The notes: a model not told the origin generated them from the sequence alone. Counted from the first letter of the stretch, positions 12,157 to 23,909 are shown. The stretch: DNA of 64,000 bases from Tachypleus tridentatus (GCF_004210375.1 NC_134827.1:100797285-100861284); one strand, 5' to 3'. Made by a program: numbers and translations.

Positions 12157-12442
12157 GTTTGTTTTTTTGTTTGTTTTTTGGAATTTCGCACAAAGCTACT
12201 CCAGAGCTATCTGTGCTAGCCGTCCCTAATTTAGCAGTGTAAGACTAGAGGGAAGGCAGCTAGTCATCACCACCCACCGCCAACTCTTGGGCTACTCTTT
12301 ACCAACGAATAGTGGGATTGACCGTCACATTATAACTCCCCTACGGCTGGGAGGGCGAGCATGTTTGGCGCGACTCGGGCGCGAACCCGCGACCCTCAGA
12401 TTACGAAGCGCACGCCTTAACGCGCTAGGCCATGCCGGGCCC
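12157..12442 (-). mobile_element. SINE family A with 11-bp target duplication
   Basis: AGTGACAAGAG lies on both sides (about 12145-12156 and 12444-12455). The duplicated segment at 14765-14985 shows the uninterrupted site, so this copy inserted after that duplication. Confidence 0.9.
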
Positions 12443-12512
12443 GAGTGACAAGAGAGCTCATTGTTTTGAGCTTAAGATATGCTACAAAAATATGTATTTA
12501 TATAAACTAGTT

Positions 12513-12790
12513 GGGCCCGGCATGGCCAGGTGGGTTAAGGCGTTCGACTCGTAATCCGAGGGTCGCGGGTTCGAACCTCCTTTGCACCAAACATGCTCGC
12601 CCTTTCAGCTGCGGAGGCGTTATAACGTTACGATCAATCCCACTATTCGTTGGTAAAAGAGTAGCCCAAGAGTTGGCGGTGGGTGGTTGATGACTAGCTG
12701 CCTTCCCTCTTGTCTTACACTGCTAAATTAGGGACGGCTAGCGCAGATAGCCCTCGTGTAACTTTGCGCGAAATTAAAAAAAAACAAAAA
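12513..12790 (+). mobile_element. SINE family A
   Basis: Full-length: A box TGGCCAGGTGGGTTAAGG, ACTCGTAATCC anticodon-like loop, B box GGGTTCGAACC, body, A-rich tail. Flanked by ACTAGT-containing direct repeats. Confidence 0.9.
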
Positions 12791-12794
12791 AACT

Positions 12795-12945
12795 AGTAGA
12801 AATACCTGCTCGGAGTTCAGGTATAACTGCTAATTCCCGTGGAAGACTACTCAGCCTGTAGCCCCAAAACAGGCCTGCGGTTTTTTCTGGAATTGTCTCA
12901 CAGTTCTACAACAACGTACTCGTACATGACATTCAATAATGTTTG
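12795..12945 (+). repeat. Dispersed repeat also found at 51650-51802
   Basis: GAAATACCTGCTC, ACAGGCCTGCGG, GGAATTGTCTCA and TGACATTCAATAATGTTT are shared in order. Each copy follows a plus-strand family A SINE. Confidence 0.65.
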
Positions 12946-12959
12946 TTTTTTGAATTTCG

Positions 12960-14110
12960 CGCAAAGCTATTGAAACTCAGGGTCTTTTCTGAACTATTAA
13001 CATTTTGTGATCCGAGTTTCCAAATACATCATTGTTACTGGAACACGGGGACTTTTAGAGTCACGTTAAGATTTTTACACTCCGAGATTTCAAACATTTT
13101 GCCGTTACTGGAAGATAGGGTGTTCTGGAATTGTGTTAATATTACACACCCAAGGTTATTAAGTATTTCACATTATTATTGGAACTCAGAGTCTTTTTGA
13201 ACTACTAACGGAACTGCACAACAATTTTTTTTTTTAAGTTTTGCTTCCTGAAAAGTTTTTGCTGATTGTGACAGGTACCTGGTGGGTATGCACAAATATA
13301 GTTTTGGTTTTGCCTCATCACGTAGGAACTCTGAGAAATAGACAGTTAACTGTTTACCGGCAATAACGTATTTAATTGCGTTTATGTTTCTGATACGCTA
13401 TTAAGTTCAACATAATTAAAAGTGTTTTGCTCCTGATTTTCGTTTGTATTCAATGTCCGGTGCATCACGTTGCAGTGTCCAACAGTAGTCAGTAAGCATT
13501 GACGGGTTCCAGTTGCCCTGTTATCGTAGCAATGTCCTGGTGAAACTGAAGATTTCGATAAAACGGTACGTGATGGACAAATTTGGATGCGATTTTTGTG
13601 ATCAGCAGCCAAAAATCTATAAGGAACACCCAACAGTGTTCAAGAAGCAAAATCTTTGTTGTGCAGTGCAGTCTGTGATCCAGTTTTCCAAAGATTTCAT
13701 TGTTATGGAAACATAAAGTATTTTAGAACCACGATAACTTTGGATATATCAAGTTTCTCCAAGTTTCATTGGTTTGGTTCTGGAATTCTAGGTCTTTTGG
13801 AACCCTGTTTACGCGCTTCACTTCAAATTTCTAAGCAGCTAATTGTTCCTGGAGCATAGAGGCATGTGGAATCTTGTTAACACTTTGTGATCCGAGTTTC
13901 CAAGCGTTTCATGGTGATTGGAACACAGGGTTTCTTGGAACTATGTTAACGTTCTGTACTCTGGGTTTCCCAGCAAGTGATTGCTACTAGAAACCAAGTC
14001 TGTTGAAACCGCGCTATGACTCTTTATTTCAAGTTCCCTAGGATTCATGGTGATTGGAACACAGGGTTTCTTGGAACCATGTTCACATTATACTCTCTAC
14101 ATTTCCAAAC
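12960..14110 (+). repeat. Old degenerate tandem repeat preceding CUB4
   Basis: Phrases such as GTGATCCGAGTTTCCAA, TTACTGGAACACAGGG and TTCTTGGAACTATGTTAAC recur every 70 bp or so with strong divergence. Several spurious open frames arise here. Nothing else is visible. Confidence 0.6.
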
Positions 14111-14206
14111 AGTAGAATTGCAGTACTTGCAATGTCCTGTTGCTCAGCAATATTCCTTTTTGTTTCGTTAGTGATTTTAACGTCTTTTAAAATAACTTCT
14201 TTGCAG

Positions 14207-14449
14207 TTCAGTGCAATCAGGTGATCACAGGAGAAAAGGACAACATCCGGACACCAAATTATCCTGATGACTATCCTCCAGATGCCAAATGTGAGTACGA
14301 AATAAGGAGGTTGACATTGTCCACGTGCCAGGTACAGCTGGAATTCTTGGATTTCGATGTAGAAGCCGATGAAGGTTGTAAGGCCGACTTCCTGGAGATT
14401 GAGTCCACAGAAGAACGACTGTGTGGTTATAACCAGCAGCCAATTAAAG
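14207..14449 (+). CDS. Gene A exon: CUB4, first half
   Basis: Acceptor ACTTCTTTGCAG, then Q-C-N-Q-V-I-T-G-E-K-D-N, RTPNYPDDYPPDAKC, LSTCQVQLEFLDFDVEAD, GCKADFLEIESTEERLCG. Donor G|GTGAGC after 14449, phase 1. The first cysteine is followed by NQ instead of the DQE of CUB1-3. An antisense open frame overlaps but is only a shadow. Confidence 0.88.
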
Positions 14450-14764
14450 GTGAGCAATTATTAACTTTCTTGTAAGTAGATAACATTGTCCAAGTGATAG
14501 ATTGAAAGAAACAGACCTCGCATGAACTCAGCACTATACCATTTTTCTACCTTTCCCTCTTTTATGCTTTGAGGGCGATACCAATTTCTGTTTGTTCTTG
14601 TATTTCTTGGCAGCTCAGTGTAAAACATTGTACTTCAATATAATCTGCGAATAACATTATTTTACACACAATACTGCATGGAACTTGCTTAAATGCGTCG
14701 CGACATTTCGAAATTGCTGATCAATATCATTGAAGAATTCGTGCAAATTAGAACAAATAAATTA

Positions 14765-14985
14765 ATAATACCTTTAATCTGTTAATTTTGTTAATAAAAA
14801 ATTGCAGTAATTTAATAACATTAAATAAAAAAAAATTAGTTTCTAGAATCCGCTGATGAGTTAGCAGTAAGTTTACGACTCACAACACTAAAATTCAAGG
14901 TACAATTTCCTGTAGCGAACAGAGCAAGCTCGTTGTTTTGAGCTTAAGATATGCTAGAAAAATATGTATTTATAGAAACTAAGCA
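14765..14985 (+). repeat. Intronic duplicated segment, copy 2 (empty site)
   Basis: Same segment without the two SINEs of copy 1; TTTTGAGCTTAAGATATGCT is identical in both. Confidence 0.75.
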
Positions 14986-15037
14986 GGTGTTCTGGAACAT
15001 TGTGTATTATGTTCGAAATTATACTTTTTCTCGTTGA

Positions 15038-15185
15038 CATTTGGAGAATCACTAGAAACTAATGAGACTAATACACATGATGCCGAAATCTGGCGAATCA
15101 CAAGAAACCAATAGGCCTAATACATATGAAACTGAAATCTGGCGAATCACTAGAAACTAATAGGCTTAATATAGATGAAAATAAC
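15038..15185 (+). repeat. Short tandem repeat, about 61-bp unit, three copies
   Basis: TCTGGCGAATCACTAGAAAC followed by TAATAGGCTTAATA and ATGAAACTGAAA, three imperfect copies. Confidence 0.7.
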
Positions 15186-15345
15186 ACGCTATGCTACAGT
15201 GATGTAGGAATCTGGCGTGATTTGGGGGGTTTAATTAAGTGAGACCAACTAGCACCTCGAAACATTAAATGAAATGAATAAAACAAACAACTCATCCGAA
15301 GATCTGTATTTAAATAAAAAGTTTATACTTTAATCACTTAACGTT

Positions 15346-15624
15346 AGGCCCAGCATGGCCAGTAGGTTAAGACACTCAACTCGTAATCTGAGGATCGCGG
15401 GCTTGAATCCCAGTCGCACCAAACATGTTCACCCTTTCAGCCGTGGGGACATTATAACGTGACGGTCAATTCCACTATTTGTTGGTAAAAGAGTAGCCCA
15501 AGAGTTGGTGGTAGGTGGTGAAGACTAGTTGCCTTCCCTCTAGTCTTACACTGCTAAATTAGGGACGGCTAGCGCAGATAGCTCTCGTGTAGCTTTGTTC
15601 GAAATTTAAAAAAAAAACAAACAT
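15346..15624 (+). mobile_element. SINE family A
   Basis: Full-length with CAGCATGGCCAGTAGG head and AAAAAAAAACAAAC tail; moderately diverged. Confidence 0.88.
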
Positions 15625-15904
15625 CATATGGACTAAACATCTGTTACAAACGCCATTTGCTAACATACAAATTCAAGAAATTTATCGAGTAACGATGTTA
15701 AATTTACTAAATGGTAATTTTGTTATTTAACATTGGTTATTTTCGAGATTACTTGTCTTTGACATTGCTAAAATTTGACGCATAACTCGAGTCTCGTTGC
15801 AAATGAGATTTTCCGGTAGACCGTGACTGTTGCTGTGCGAATAGTGAATTCGTTATAAAAAAAGGGAAAATATACTCCCATATGTTTATAGTTTGGAACA
15901 CAGG

Positions 15905-16565
15905 AGTGACATTTATCAAAGGAATAATTTGCTTTTAGATGACAGCTTTCCAAAAGGATTATTTGTATTTAGATGATCACTTTCCAAAAGGATTATTTGT
16001 ATTTAGATGATCACTTTCCAAAAGGATTATTTGTATTTAGATGATCACTTTCCAAAAGGATTATTTGTTTTAGACGAACATTTCCCCACCAAAAAAATTA
16101 ATTTCTTTTTATATGACCTCTTTCCAAAGAGATTATTTGTTTTAGATGATCAATTTCCAAAATATGTATTTGTTTTTAGATGACCATTTTCCAAAGAGAT
16201 TATTTGTTTCCAGATGACCACTTTCCAAAGAGATTATTTGTTTTTATATGACTACTTTCCAAAGAGATTATTTGTTTTTATATGGCCACTTTCCAAAATT
16301 ATTATTTGTTTTTAGATGACCACTTTCCAAAGAGGTTTTTGTTTTTATATGACTACTTTCCAAAGAGATTATTTGTTTTTATATGGCCACTTTCCAAAAT
16401 TATTATTTGTTTTTAGATGACTACTTTCCAAAGAGATTATTTGTTTTTATATGGCCACTTTCCAAAATTATTATTTGTTTTTAGATGACCACTTTCCAAA
16501 GAGGTTTTTGTTTTTATATGACCACTTTCCAAAGAGATTATTTGTTTTCAAATGGCCACTTTACA
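15905..16565 (+). repeat. Tandem array, 34-36-bp unit
   Basis: About 18 units of TTATTTGTTTTTAGATGACC plus ACTTTCCAAAGAGA, with early copies (15950-16070) homogenised for GTATTTAGATGATCACTTTC and later copies showing a three-unit superpattern. CUB4 intron. Confidence 0.9.
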
Positions 16566-16629
16566 CAATTTAGTTACATAAGAAATTAATAATCTCCTGC
16601 TCTATTGATTGAACTAACTGAACCAAAGT

Positions 16630-16900
16630 TCGAAACTTGATGCAAGGTTGCAGGGCAAAACAGCTAAACCCTCATTTAGTACCTGACGCCGGGTGAATAC
16701 CTAAACTGTGTTTTATTATATGTCCACTGAGCAAATACCTAAACCATTATTTAATATCGGCTGTCTGGAAATAGCCAATCACTCATCTTGTACCAGTTGC
16801 TAGAGAAACGACTAAATCTTCATTTTTAGTACCGTTTATCAAAGTAGTAACTAAATCCTCATTTAGTACCTAGTATCAGAACAGCCACTTTCTTAAAGAA
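16630..16900 (+). repeat. Degenerate repeat with CTCATTTAGTACC motif
   Basis: AAATCCTCATTTAGTACC-like phrases occur about four times at irregular 55-65-bp spacing between two cleaner arrays. Confidence 0.45.
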
Positions 16901-17027
16901 TATTGAGATATTTGGAGATAATTTTGTAGTTATCTGATAATGTTTGTAGCACTGTGAACAATGCATTTGATATTGTACTCATTTAAGTATGTTGCCATCT
17001 ATTCAGATGCTGAAATTAATTTTAACG

Positions 17028-17585
17028 TACTGTAAGTGAAAGAATAGATACACAGGGTCACTAAGATGGCCTAGAAGTGATTTAAAATACCAACTGTAAG
17101 TAAAATATTAGATACACAGGGACACTAAGATGGCCTAGAAGTGATTTAAAATGCCAACTGTAAGTGAGAGATTAGATACACAGGGACACTAAGATGGCCT
17201 AGAAGAATTTAAAATGCCAACTGTAAGTGAAAGATTAGATACACAGGGACACTAAGATGGCCTAGAAGTGATTTAAAATGCCAACTGTAAGTGAAAGATT
17301 AGATACACAGGGACACTAAGATGGCCTAGAAGAATTTAAAATGCCAACTGTAAGTGAAAGATTAGATACACAGGGACACTAAGATGGCCTAGAAGTGATT
17401 TAAAATGCCAACTGTAAGTGAAAGATTAGATACACAGGGACACTAAGATGGCCTAGAAGAATTTAAAATGCCAACTGTAAGTGAGAGATTAGATACCCAG
17501 GGACACTAAGATGGCCTAGAAGTGATTTAAAATGCCAACTGTAAGTGAAAGATTAGATACACAGGGACACTAAGATGGCCTATAC
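17028..17585 (+). repeat. Tandem array, alternating 64- and 63-bp units
   Basis: About nine units containing AGATACACAGGGACACTAAG and ATGGCCTAGAAG. Units ending GAAGTGATTTAAAA alternate with GAAGAATTTAAAA, giving a dimeric higher-order pattern over the middle of the array. Confidence 0.9.
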
Positions 17586-17882
17586 TATACTTTTAAATCT
17601 TTCTTTTATCTCCAAAAGCCCTAGCAAGTCATTATAATTTGTGATATTGTACCAGTAATTCTATGCAGATAAATAAACAACAAGAACAGAAACTAACAGA
17701 AATAACTAGTTAATCTATAATCAGTGCAGTGGTTTGTAAAATTTTATAGTACTGGAAATAATTTAAAAATATTTTGAGTTATGTTGTCGTTTTGTTTTAT
17801 TCTATTATTTAATTAAGTGTGTTTTTAATTCATAGTTGATACTTGTTGAATTATAAATATACCACTTTCTCTAATGTTTTAG

Positions 17883-18005
17883 TTATTCCTTTCCGAACGG
17901 GTTTCGAAAGTTTACGTCTGGTGTTCATTTCCGATAAGTTTACAAGCAGAAGAGGCTTTAACATCCGGGTAACCCAGCTCCCTGGATCTTGCTACAAGGC
18001 TGTCG
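17883..18005 (+). CDS. Gene A exon: CUB4, second half
   Basis: Acceptor TAATGTTTTAG, then I-P-F-R-T-G-F-E-S-L-R-L-V-F-I-S-D and SRRGFNIRVTQLPGSC. Donor G|GTATGT after 18005, phase 1, 123 nt. About 3.4 kb separates it from its first half, mostly filled by tandem arrays. Confidence 0.87.
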
Positions 18006-18592
18006 GTATGTTTCAACCACAAGTTTGAAAAGAATAATAACCATGACGTAACATTTACTCTATCTTTTTCATAAAGTTGTTAGAGATAATTTACTTTGTT
18101 GTCACTACTTTTGAATAAGCCTAATATAAATGCCACATTGTTTAAACAGTTAACCCTATAATTTTGACAAACGTTCCTTTGTGTTTAGGTCTTCCCTTAC
18201 AACCATATAATATCCGTTGTGAATGAACAGTAATAGTACTGTTGTTGTTATTTTCTGATCTGGATATGGGTGAGTACTTGGTCGTGTTTGTGTCGACCTG
18301 GGTGGGTCAGGTACGTCTTGTCCTCATTTTTTTAACGCGAAAATCTGGATTCATATTCACGTTGCTGACAAAAGACAGCTTTGGACTTTGGACTAAGAAA
18401 ACAACAACCGGTATAGGGAACACGTTCACAGAGATATTTTGTTTACATTGTAGATCGAGAGAAGGTAAATTGTTGAATAATATCACTTGTTGTCTTCACT
18501 CTTGCGGACCAAACTTTCAGACGATACATACTGGAAATTTATTTCTCTGGTTACTTATAAAGCTTATTTTGTTTGTATAGGTACAAAGAAGA

Positions 18593-18762
18593 GTAGGCAC
18601 TCGACTCGTAATCTGAGGGTCGCGGGTTCGAATCCTAGTCACACCAAACATGCTCACCCTTTCAGCCGAGGGGACGTTATAATGTGATGGGCAGTCCCAC
18701 TATTCGTTGGTAAAAGAGTAGTCACAGGAGTTGGCGGTGGGTAGTGATGACTAGCTGCCGCA
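18593..18762 (+). mobile_element. SINE family A, truncated at both ends
   Basis: Starts at GTAGGCACTCGACTCG and breaks off at ACTAGCTGCC, lacking the last 100 bp. Confidence 0.8.
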
Positions 18763-18784
18763 TATAGTTCAAACATTCTTGTTA

Positions 18785-18880
18785 TTTCCTTAGTATAAAG
18801 CTACACAATAGGCTTTACGCATTCTGTCCACCGCAGATTTTAGCATGATAAATCCGCAATTTCACTTGTGATTCGTCGAG
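18785..18880 (-). mobile_element. SINE family B, decayed
   Basis: AGTATAAAGCTACACAATAGG to ATTTTAGCATGATAAATCCG, minus, shortly before CUB5. Confidence 0.45.
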
Positions 18881-18933
18881 GGTCACTTTAAAAGTACAAA
18901 TGAATTAACCAAAACAAATTGTTTCGTTTTCAG

Positions 18934-19179
18934 GGGATTCGAGTACTTGTGATACATTAAGTGACGTCAGCGGTGTGATGCAGACCTTTAATTATCCCGC
19001 CTCGTACAATTCAAATACCGATTGCAGTTACAAAGTATTTCGTCACAGCAGCGCCATCTGTCGGTTGGAGATCTATTTCTCGAGGTTTGATGTCGGTCAG
19101 GCTGAAAGCGGAACCTGCGGTGGAGATTACCTAGAAATTGATGGCTCACGATACTGTGGAATTTTGGATGGACAAACAG
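18934..19179 (+). CDS. Gene A exon: CUB5, first half
   Basis: Acceptor CGTTTTCAG, then G-D-S-S-T-C-D-T-L-S-D-V-S-G, FNYPASYNSNTDCSYKVF, SAICRLEIYFSRFDVG, CGGDYLEIDGSRYCG. The proline of the usual SP.YP motif is replaced (QTFNYP). Donor G|GTTTAT after 19179 is weak apart from CAG in front, but phase 1 is kept. Confidence 0.86.
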
Positions 19180-19587
19180 GTTTATGTCTTTCCTGATAAT
19201 AAAAGTTGACTATTGATCCTAGAGGCTTATCTAGTGACGTTAATATATTACCCCCTAATGTTTTATTTTTTTTTTTTAGGGATGCTAACATCTACTGACG
19301 TAAATATATTACACTGTATTGTTTTACCTTCTTTTTTTTAATGATGCTAACATTTGTAGCTGACATTGAAATATTTTAAAAGTAAGGCATAAGTTAACTC
19401 CCTGACAGTTATTTTAAGAGATAAGCATCACATAATTTGGTTTACTTTTGTAAGATTTCAAAAATACAGAATATCTTTTGGTTTAATATTTTGTCTTTAA
19501 CATCTTTGCAAAGGTTCACGCAGCCGTTTGTTTTACTTTGCTAATACTCGATTCATTCACGGTTCCTTGGGGGAAGAGAGCTAAGTT

Positions 19588-19658
19588 TTTGAAATTAAAA
19601 CGCTAAAATCCGGGGATGGACACAACAGACAGTCCAATGTGGCTCTGTTATGAAACAG
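19588..19658 (+). mobile_element. SINE family B fragment
   Basis: AACGCTAAAATCCGGGG to TGTGGCTCTGTTATGAAAC, joined to the first 43-bp unit. Confidence 0.5.
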
Positions 19659-19666
19659 GTTACAAC

Positions 19667-22600
19667 CTTTATTAGATGAACAACAAACATAAGAGATCTA
19701 GATTTCTACCTCTATTAGATAAACAACAAATGTAAGAGATCTATATTTCTACCTCTATTAGATGAACAACAAATATAAGAGATCAATATTTCTACCTATA
19801 TTAGATGAACAACAAATATAAGAGATCTATATTTCTACCTATATTAGATGAACAACAAATATAAGAGATCTATATTTCTACCTCTATTAGATGAACAACA
19901 AATATAAGAGATCTAGATTTCTACCTCTATTAGATGAACAACAAATATAAGAGATCTATATTTCTACCTATATTAGATGAACAACAAATATAAGAGATCT
20001 AGATTTCTACTTCTGTTAGATGAACAACAAATATAAGAGATCTATATTTCTACCTATATTAGATGAACAACAAATATAAGAGATCTAGATTTCTACCTCT
20101 ATTAGATGAACAACAAACATAAGAGATCTAGATTTCTACCTATATTAGATGAACAACAAATATAAGAGATCTATATTTCTACCTCTATTAGATGAACAAC
20201 AAATATAAGAGATCTATATTTCTACCTATATTAGATGAACAACAAATATAAGAGATCTAGATTTCTACCTCTATTAGATGAACAACAAATATAAGAGATC
20301 TAGATTTCTACCTATATTAGATGAACAACAAATATAAGAGATCTTTATTTCTACCTATATTAGATGAACAACAAATATAAGAGATCTATATTTCTACCTC
20401 TATTAGATGAACAACAAATATAAGAGATCTAGATTTCTACCTATATTAGATGAACAACAAATATAAGAGATCTAGATTTCTACTTCTGTTAGATGAACAA
20501 CAAATATAAGAGATCTATATTTCTACCTATATTAGATGAACAACAAATATAAGAGATCTAGATTTCTACTTCTGTTAGATGAACAACAAATATAAGAGAT
20601 CTAGATTTCTACCTATATTAGATGAACAACAAATATAAGAGATCTAGATTTCTACTTCTGTTAGATGAACAACAAATATAAGAGATCTATATTTCTACCT
20701 ATATTAGATGAACAACAAATATAAGAGATCTAGATTTCTACTTCTGTTAGATGAACAACAAATATAAGAGATCTATATTTCTACCTATATTAGATGAACA
20801 ACAAATATAAGAGATCTATATTTCTACCTATATTAGATGAACAACAAATATAAGAGATCTATATTTCTACCTCTATTAGATGAACAACAAATATAAGAGA
20901 TCTATATTTCTACCTATATTAGATGAACAACAAATATAAGAGATCTATATTTCTACCTATATTAGATGAACAACAAATATAAGAGATCTATATTTCTACC
21001 TCTATTAGATGAACAACAAATATAAGAGATCTATATTTCTACCTATATTAGATGAACAACAAATATAAGAGATCTTTATTTCTACCTCTATTAGATGAAC
21101 AACAAATATAAGAGATCTATATTTCTACCTCTATTAGATGAACAACAAATATAAGAGATCTATATTTCTACCTCTATTAGATGAACAACAAATATAAGAG
21201 ATCTATATTTCTAACTCTATTAGATGAACAACAAATATAAGAGATCTATATTTCTACCTCTATTAGATGAACAACAAATATAAGAGATCTAGATTTCTAC
21301 CTCTATTAGATGAACAACAAATATAAGAGATCTATATTTCTACCTCTATTAGATGAACAACAAATATAAGAGATCTAGATTTCTACCTCTATTAGATGAA
21401 CAACAAATATAAGAGATCTAGATTTCTACCTCTATTAGATGAACAACAAATATAAGAGATCTAGATTTCTACCTATATTAGATGAACAACAAATATAAGA
21501 GATCTTTATTTCTACCTATATTAGATGAACAACAAATATAAGAGATCTATATTTCTACTTCTGTTAGATGAACAACAAATATAAGAGATCTATATTTCTA
21601 CCTATATGAGATGAACAACAAATATAAGAGATCTATATTTCTACCTATATTAGATGAACAACAAATATAAGAGATCTAGATTTCTACCTATATTAGATGA
21701 ACAACAAATATAAGAGATCTAGATTTCTACTTCTGTTAGATGAACAACAAATATAAGAGATCTATATTTCTACCTATATTAGATGAACAACAAATATAAG
21801 AGATCTAGATTTCTACTTCTGTTAGATGAACAACAAATATAAGAGATCTATATTTCTACCTATATTAGATGAACAACAAATATAAGAGATCTATATTTCT
21901 ACCTATATTAGATGAACAACAAATATAAGAGATCTATATTTCTACCTCTATTAGATGAACAACAAATATAAGAGATCTATATTTCTACCTATATTAGATG
22001 AACAACAAATATAAGAGATCTATATTTCTACCTATATTAGATGAACAACAAATATAAGAGATCTATATTTCTACCTCTATTAGATGAACAACAAATATAA
22101 GAGATCTATATTTCTACCTATATTAGATGAACAACAAATATAAGAGATCTTTATTTCTACCTCTATTAGATGAACAACAAATATAAGAGATCTATATTTC
22201 TACCTCTATTAGATGAACAACAAATATAAGAGATCTATATTTCTACCTCTATTAGATGAACAACAAATATAAGAGATCTATATTTCTAACTCTATTAGAT
22301 GAACAACAAATATAAGAGATCTATATTTCTACCTCTATTAGATGAACAACAAATATAAGAGATCTAGATTTCTACCTCTATTAGATGAACAACAAATATA
22401 AGAGATCTATATTTCTACCTCTATTAGATGAACAACAAATATAAGAGATCTAGATTTCTACCTCTATTAGATGAACAACAAATATAAGAGATCTAGATTT
22501 CTACCTCTATTAGATGAACAACAAATATAAGAGATCTAGATTTCTACCTCTATTAGATGAACAACAAATATAAGAGATCTTTATTTCTACCTATATTAGA

Positions 22601-22920
22601 TGAACAACAAATATAAGAGATCTATATTTCTACTTCTGTTAGATGAACAACAAATATAAGAGATCTATATTTCTACCTATATGAGATGAACAACAAATAT
22701 AAGAGATCTATATTTCTACCTATATTAGATGAACAACAAATATAAGAGATCTATATTTCTACTTCTGTTAGATGAACAACAAATATAAGAGATCTATATT
22801 TCTACTTCTGTTAGATGAACAACAAATATAAGAGATCTATATTTCTACCTATATTAGATGAACAACAAATATAAGAGATCTATATTTCTACCTATATTAG
22901 ATGAACAACAAACACAAGAG
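19667..22920 (+). repeat. Minisatellite array, 43-bp unit, about 75 copies
   Basis: Unit AGATGAACAACAAATATAAG plus AGATCTATATTTCTACCTATATT; nearly every unit carries the palindrome AGATCT. Rare variants recur 1075 bp apart (25 units). It fills most of the intron inside CUB5. Confidence 0.95.
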
Positions 22921-22954
22921 ACTAGTATGTAGTGTATACTAATAACAGTATGTT

Positions 22955-23256
22955 CTTAGTATCTCAGAACAGCTGGTATGGGTACTAATACTTTTATTGA
23001 TAAGCAGAGAACAACGTTTCGACCTCTCTAGGTCATCTTCAGGTTAAGAAAGAGGTTCTTATCTGCTTATCCTCCGCTGGTACAGCCGTACGTCTACGGA
23101 TTTACAACGCTAAAATCAGGGGTTCGATTCTTCTCGGTGGACTCAGCAGATAGTCCGATGTAGCTTTGCTATAAGAAAACATACGCTCTTCTCTGTTTAT
23201 CAATAAAAATGTTAATGCCCATACCAGCCGTTCTGAGATACATTTTTATTTCAAGT
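22955..23256. mobile_element. Inverted pair of Penelope-type terminal segments, split by a SINE
   Basis: Left arm 22955-23062 (TATCTCAGAACAGCTGGTAT onward) and right arm about 23196-23256 (ending CCAGCCGTTCTGAGATAC) are reverse complements over about 55 bp. The hairpin motif CTGAAGATGACC...GGTCGAAAC lies on the minus strand at 23016-23042. A family-B SINE (23076-23195) interrupts the structure. Confidence 0.6.
23076..23195 (+). mobile_element. SINE family B
   Basis: Best-preserved copy: GCTGGTACAGCCGTACGTCT, AACGCTAAAATCAGGGGTTC, GATGTAGCTTTGCTATAAG. Inserted in the Penelope-type inverted structure. Confidence 0.75.
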
Positions 23257-23458
23257 TGGTTTCTCGTCAGCAAGACTGTAATCTTAGATTTTAATTTTGG
23301 GTTATTTTAATATTTTCTAGTTTAAAACGTGAGGCACTACTTTCTAGATGAAGCGACTATAACTACATAAGTGGAAAGTGAACACACAGAGATATACTAT
23401 GTTATCATCAAGCTTACAGTGATCGAGCTAACAAAAGTTTTTTTTTTTTTTTTTTTAG

Positions 23459-23593
23459 TGCACGTTCCCTTTCCGAAAACTGAGAATGAAATTGATTTCC
23501 TTTTCCGGACGGATGGAACTGACCAGAAATCAAGTTTTCGGTTAGAAGTGAAACAGTTGAGCCAAGGATGTGACGAGGACGTATCTTCCAAAG
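23459..23593 (+). CDS. Gene A exon: CUB5, second half
   Basis: A run of about 18 T ends in TTTTAG before 23459. Then H-V-P-F-P-K-T-E-N-E-I-D-F-L-F-R-T-D, KSSFRLEVKQLSQGC and a short acidic end. The GF of the usual GKGF motif is SF. Donor G|GTCACT after 23593 is weak but the only phase-1 choice nearby; a better-looking GTGAAA at 23611 would give phase 0. Confidence 0.8.
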
Positions 23594-23909
23594 GTCACTA
23601 CTTTTTTCAAGTGAAACTCATTTCGAAAATTATAAATTGCTTGATCACTTCTCAAGTGAGAATCATGGGATAGGTTTTGAAAACTGTGTAAAAAATGAAT
23701 GTGAAACGTTCATGCAATGAAAGTATTTGATTCTATTAAGTTCAATCTTCAATAAAATTTCGTGTGCGTGTGTATGTCAAGTACATTTTATGTACGTTAC
23801 TGGCGTAATCTTATCAGTGTTTGTAGGCTATTGTACGTCCCTTTTAAGAAATCTAGTTTCCTTTCAACAAGGCGTTTATTTTTGGAAACAGTATCTGTTA
23901 CGGTTGGGT

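Noticed and set aside
14083..14457. Antisense open frames over CUB4
   Set aside because: Shadow of the plus-strand CUB exon; no domain on the minus strand.
23611..23616. Alternative donor GTGAAA for the CUB5 second-half exon
   Set aside because: It would leave phase 0, incompatible with the phase-1 acceptor at 25317.
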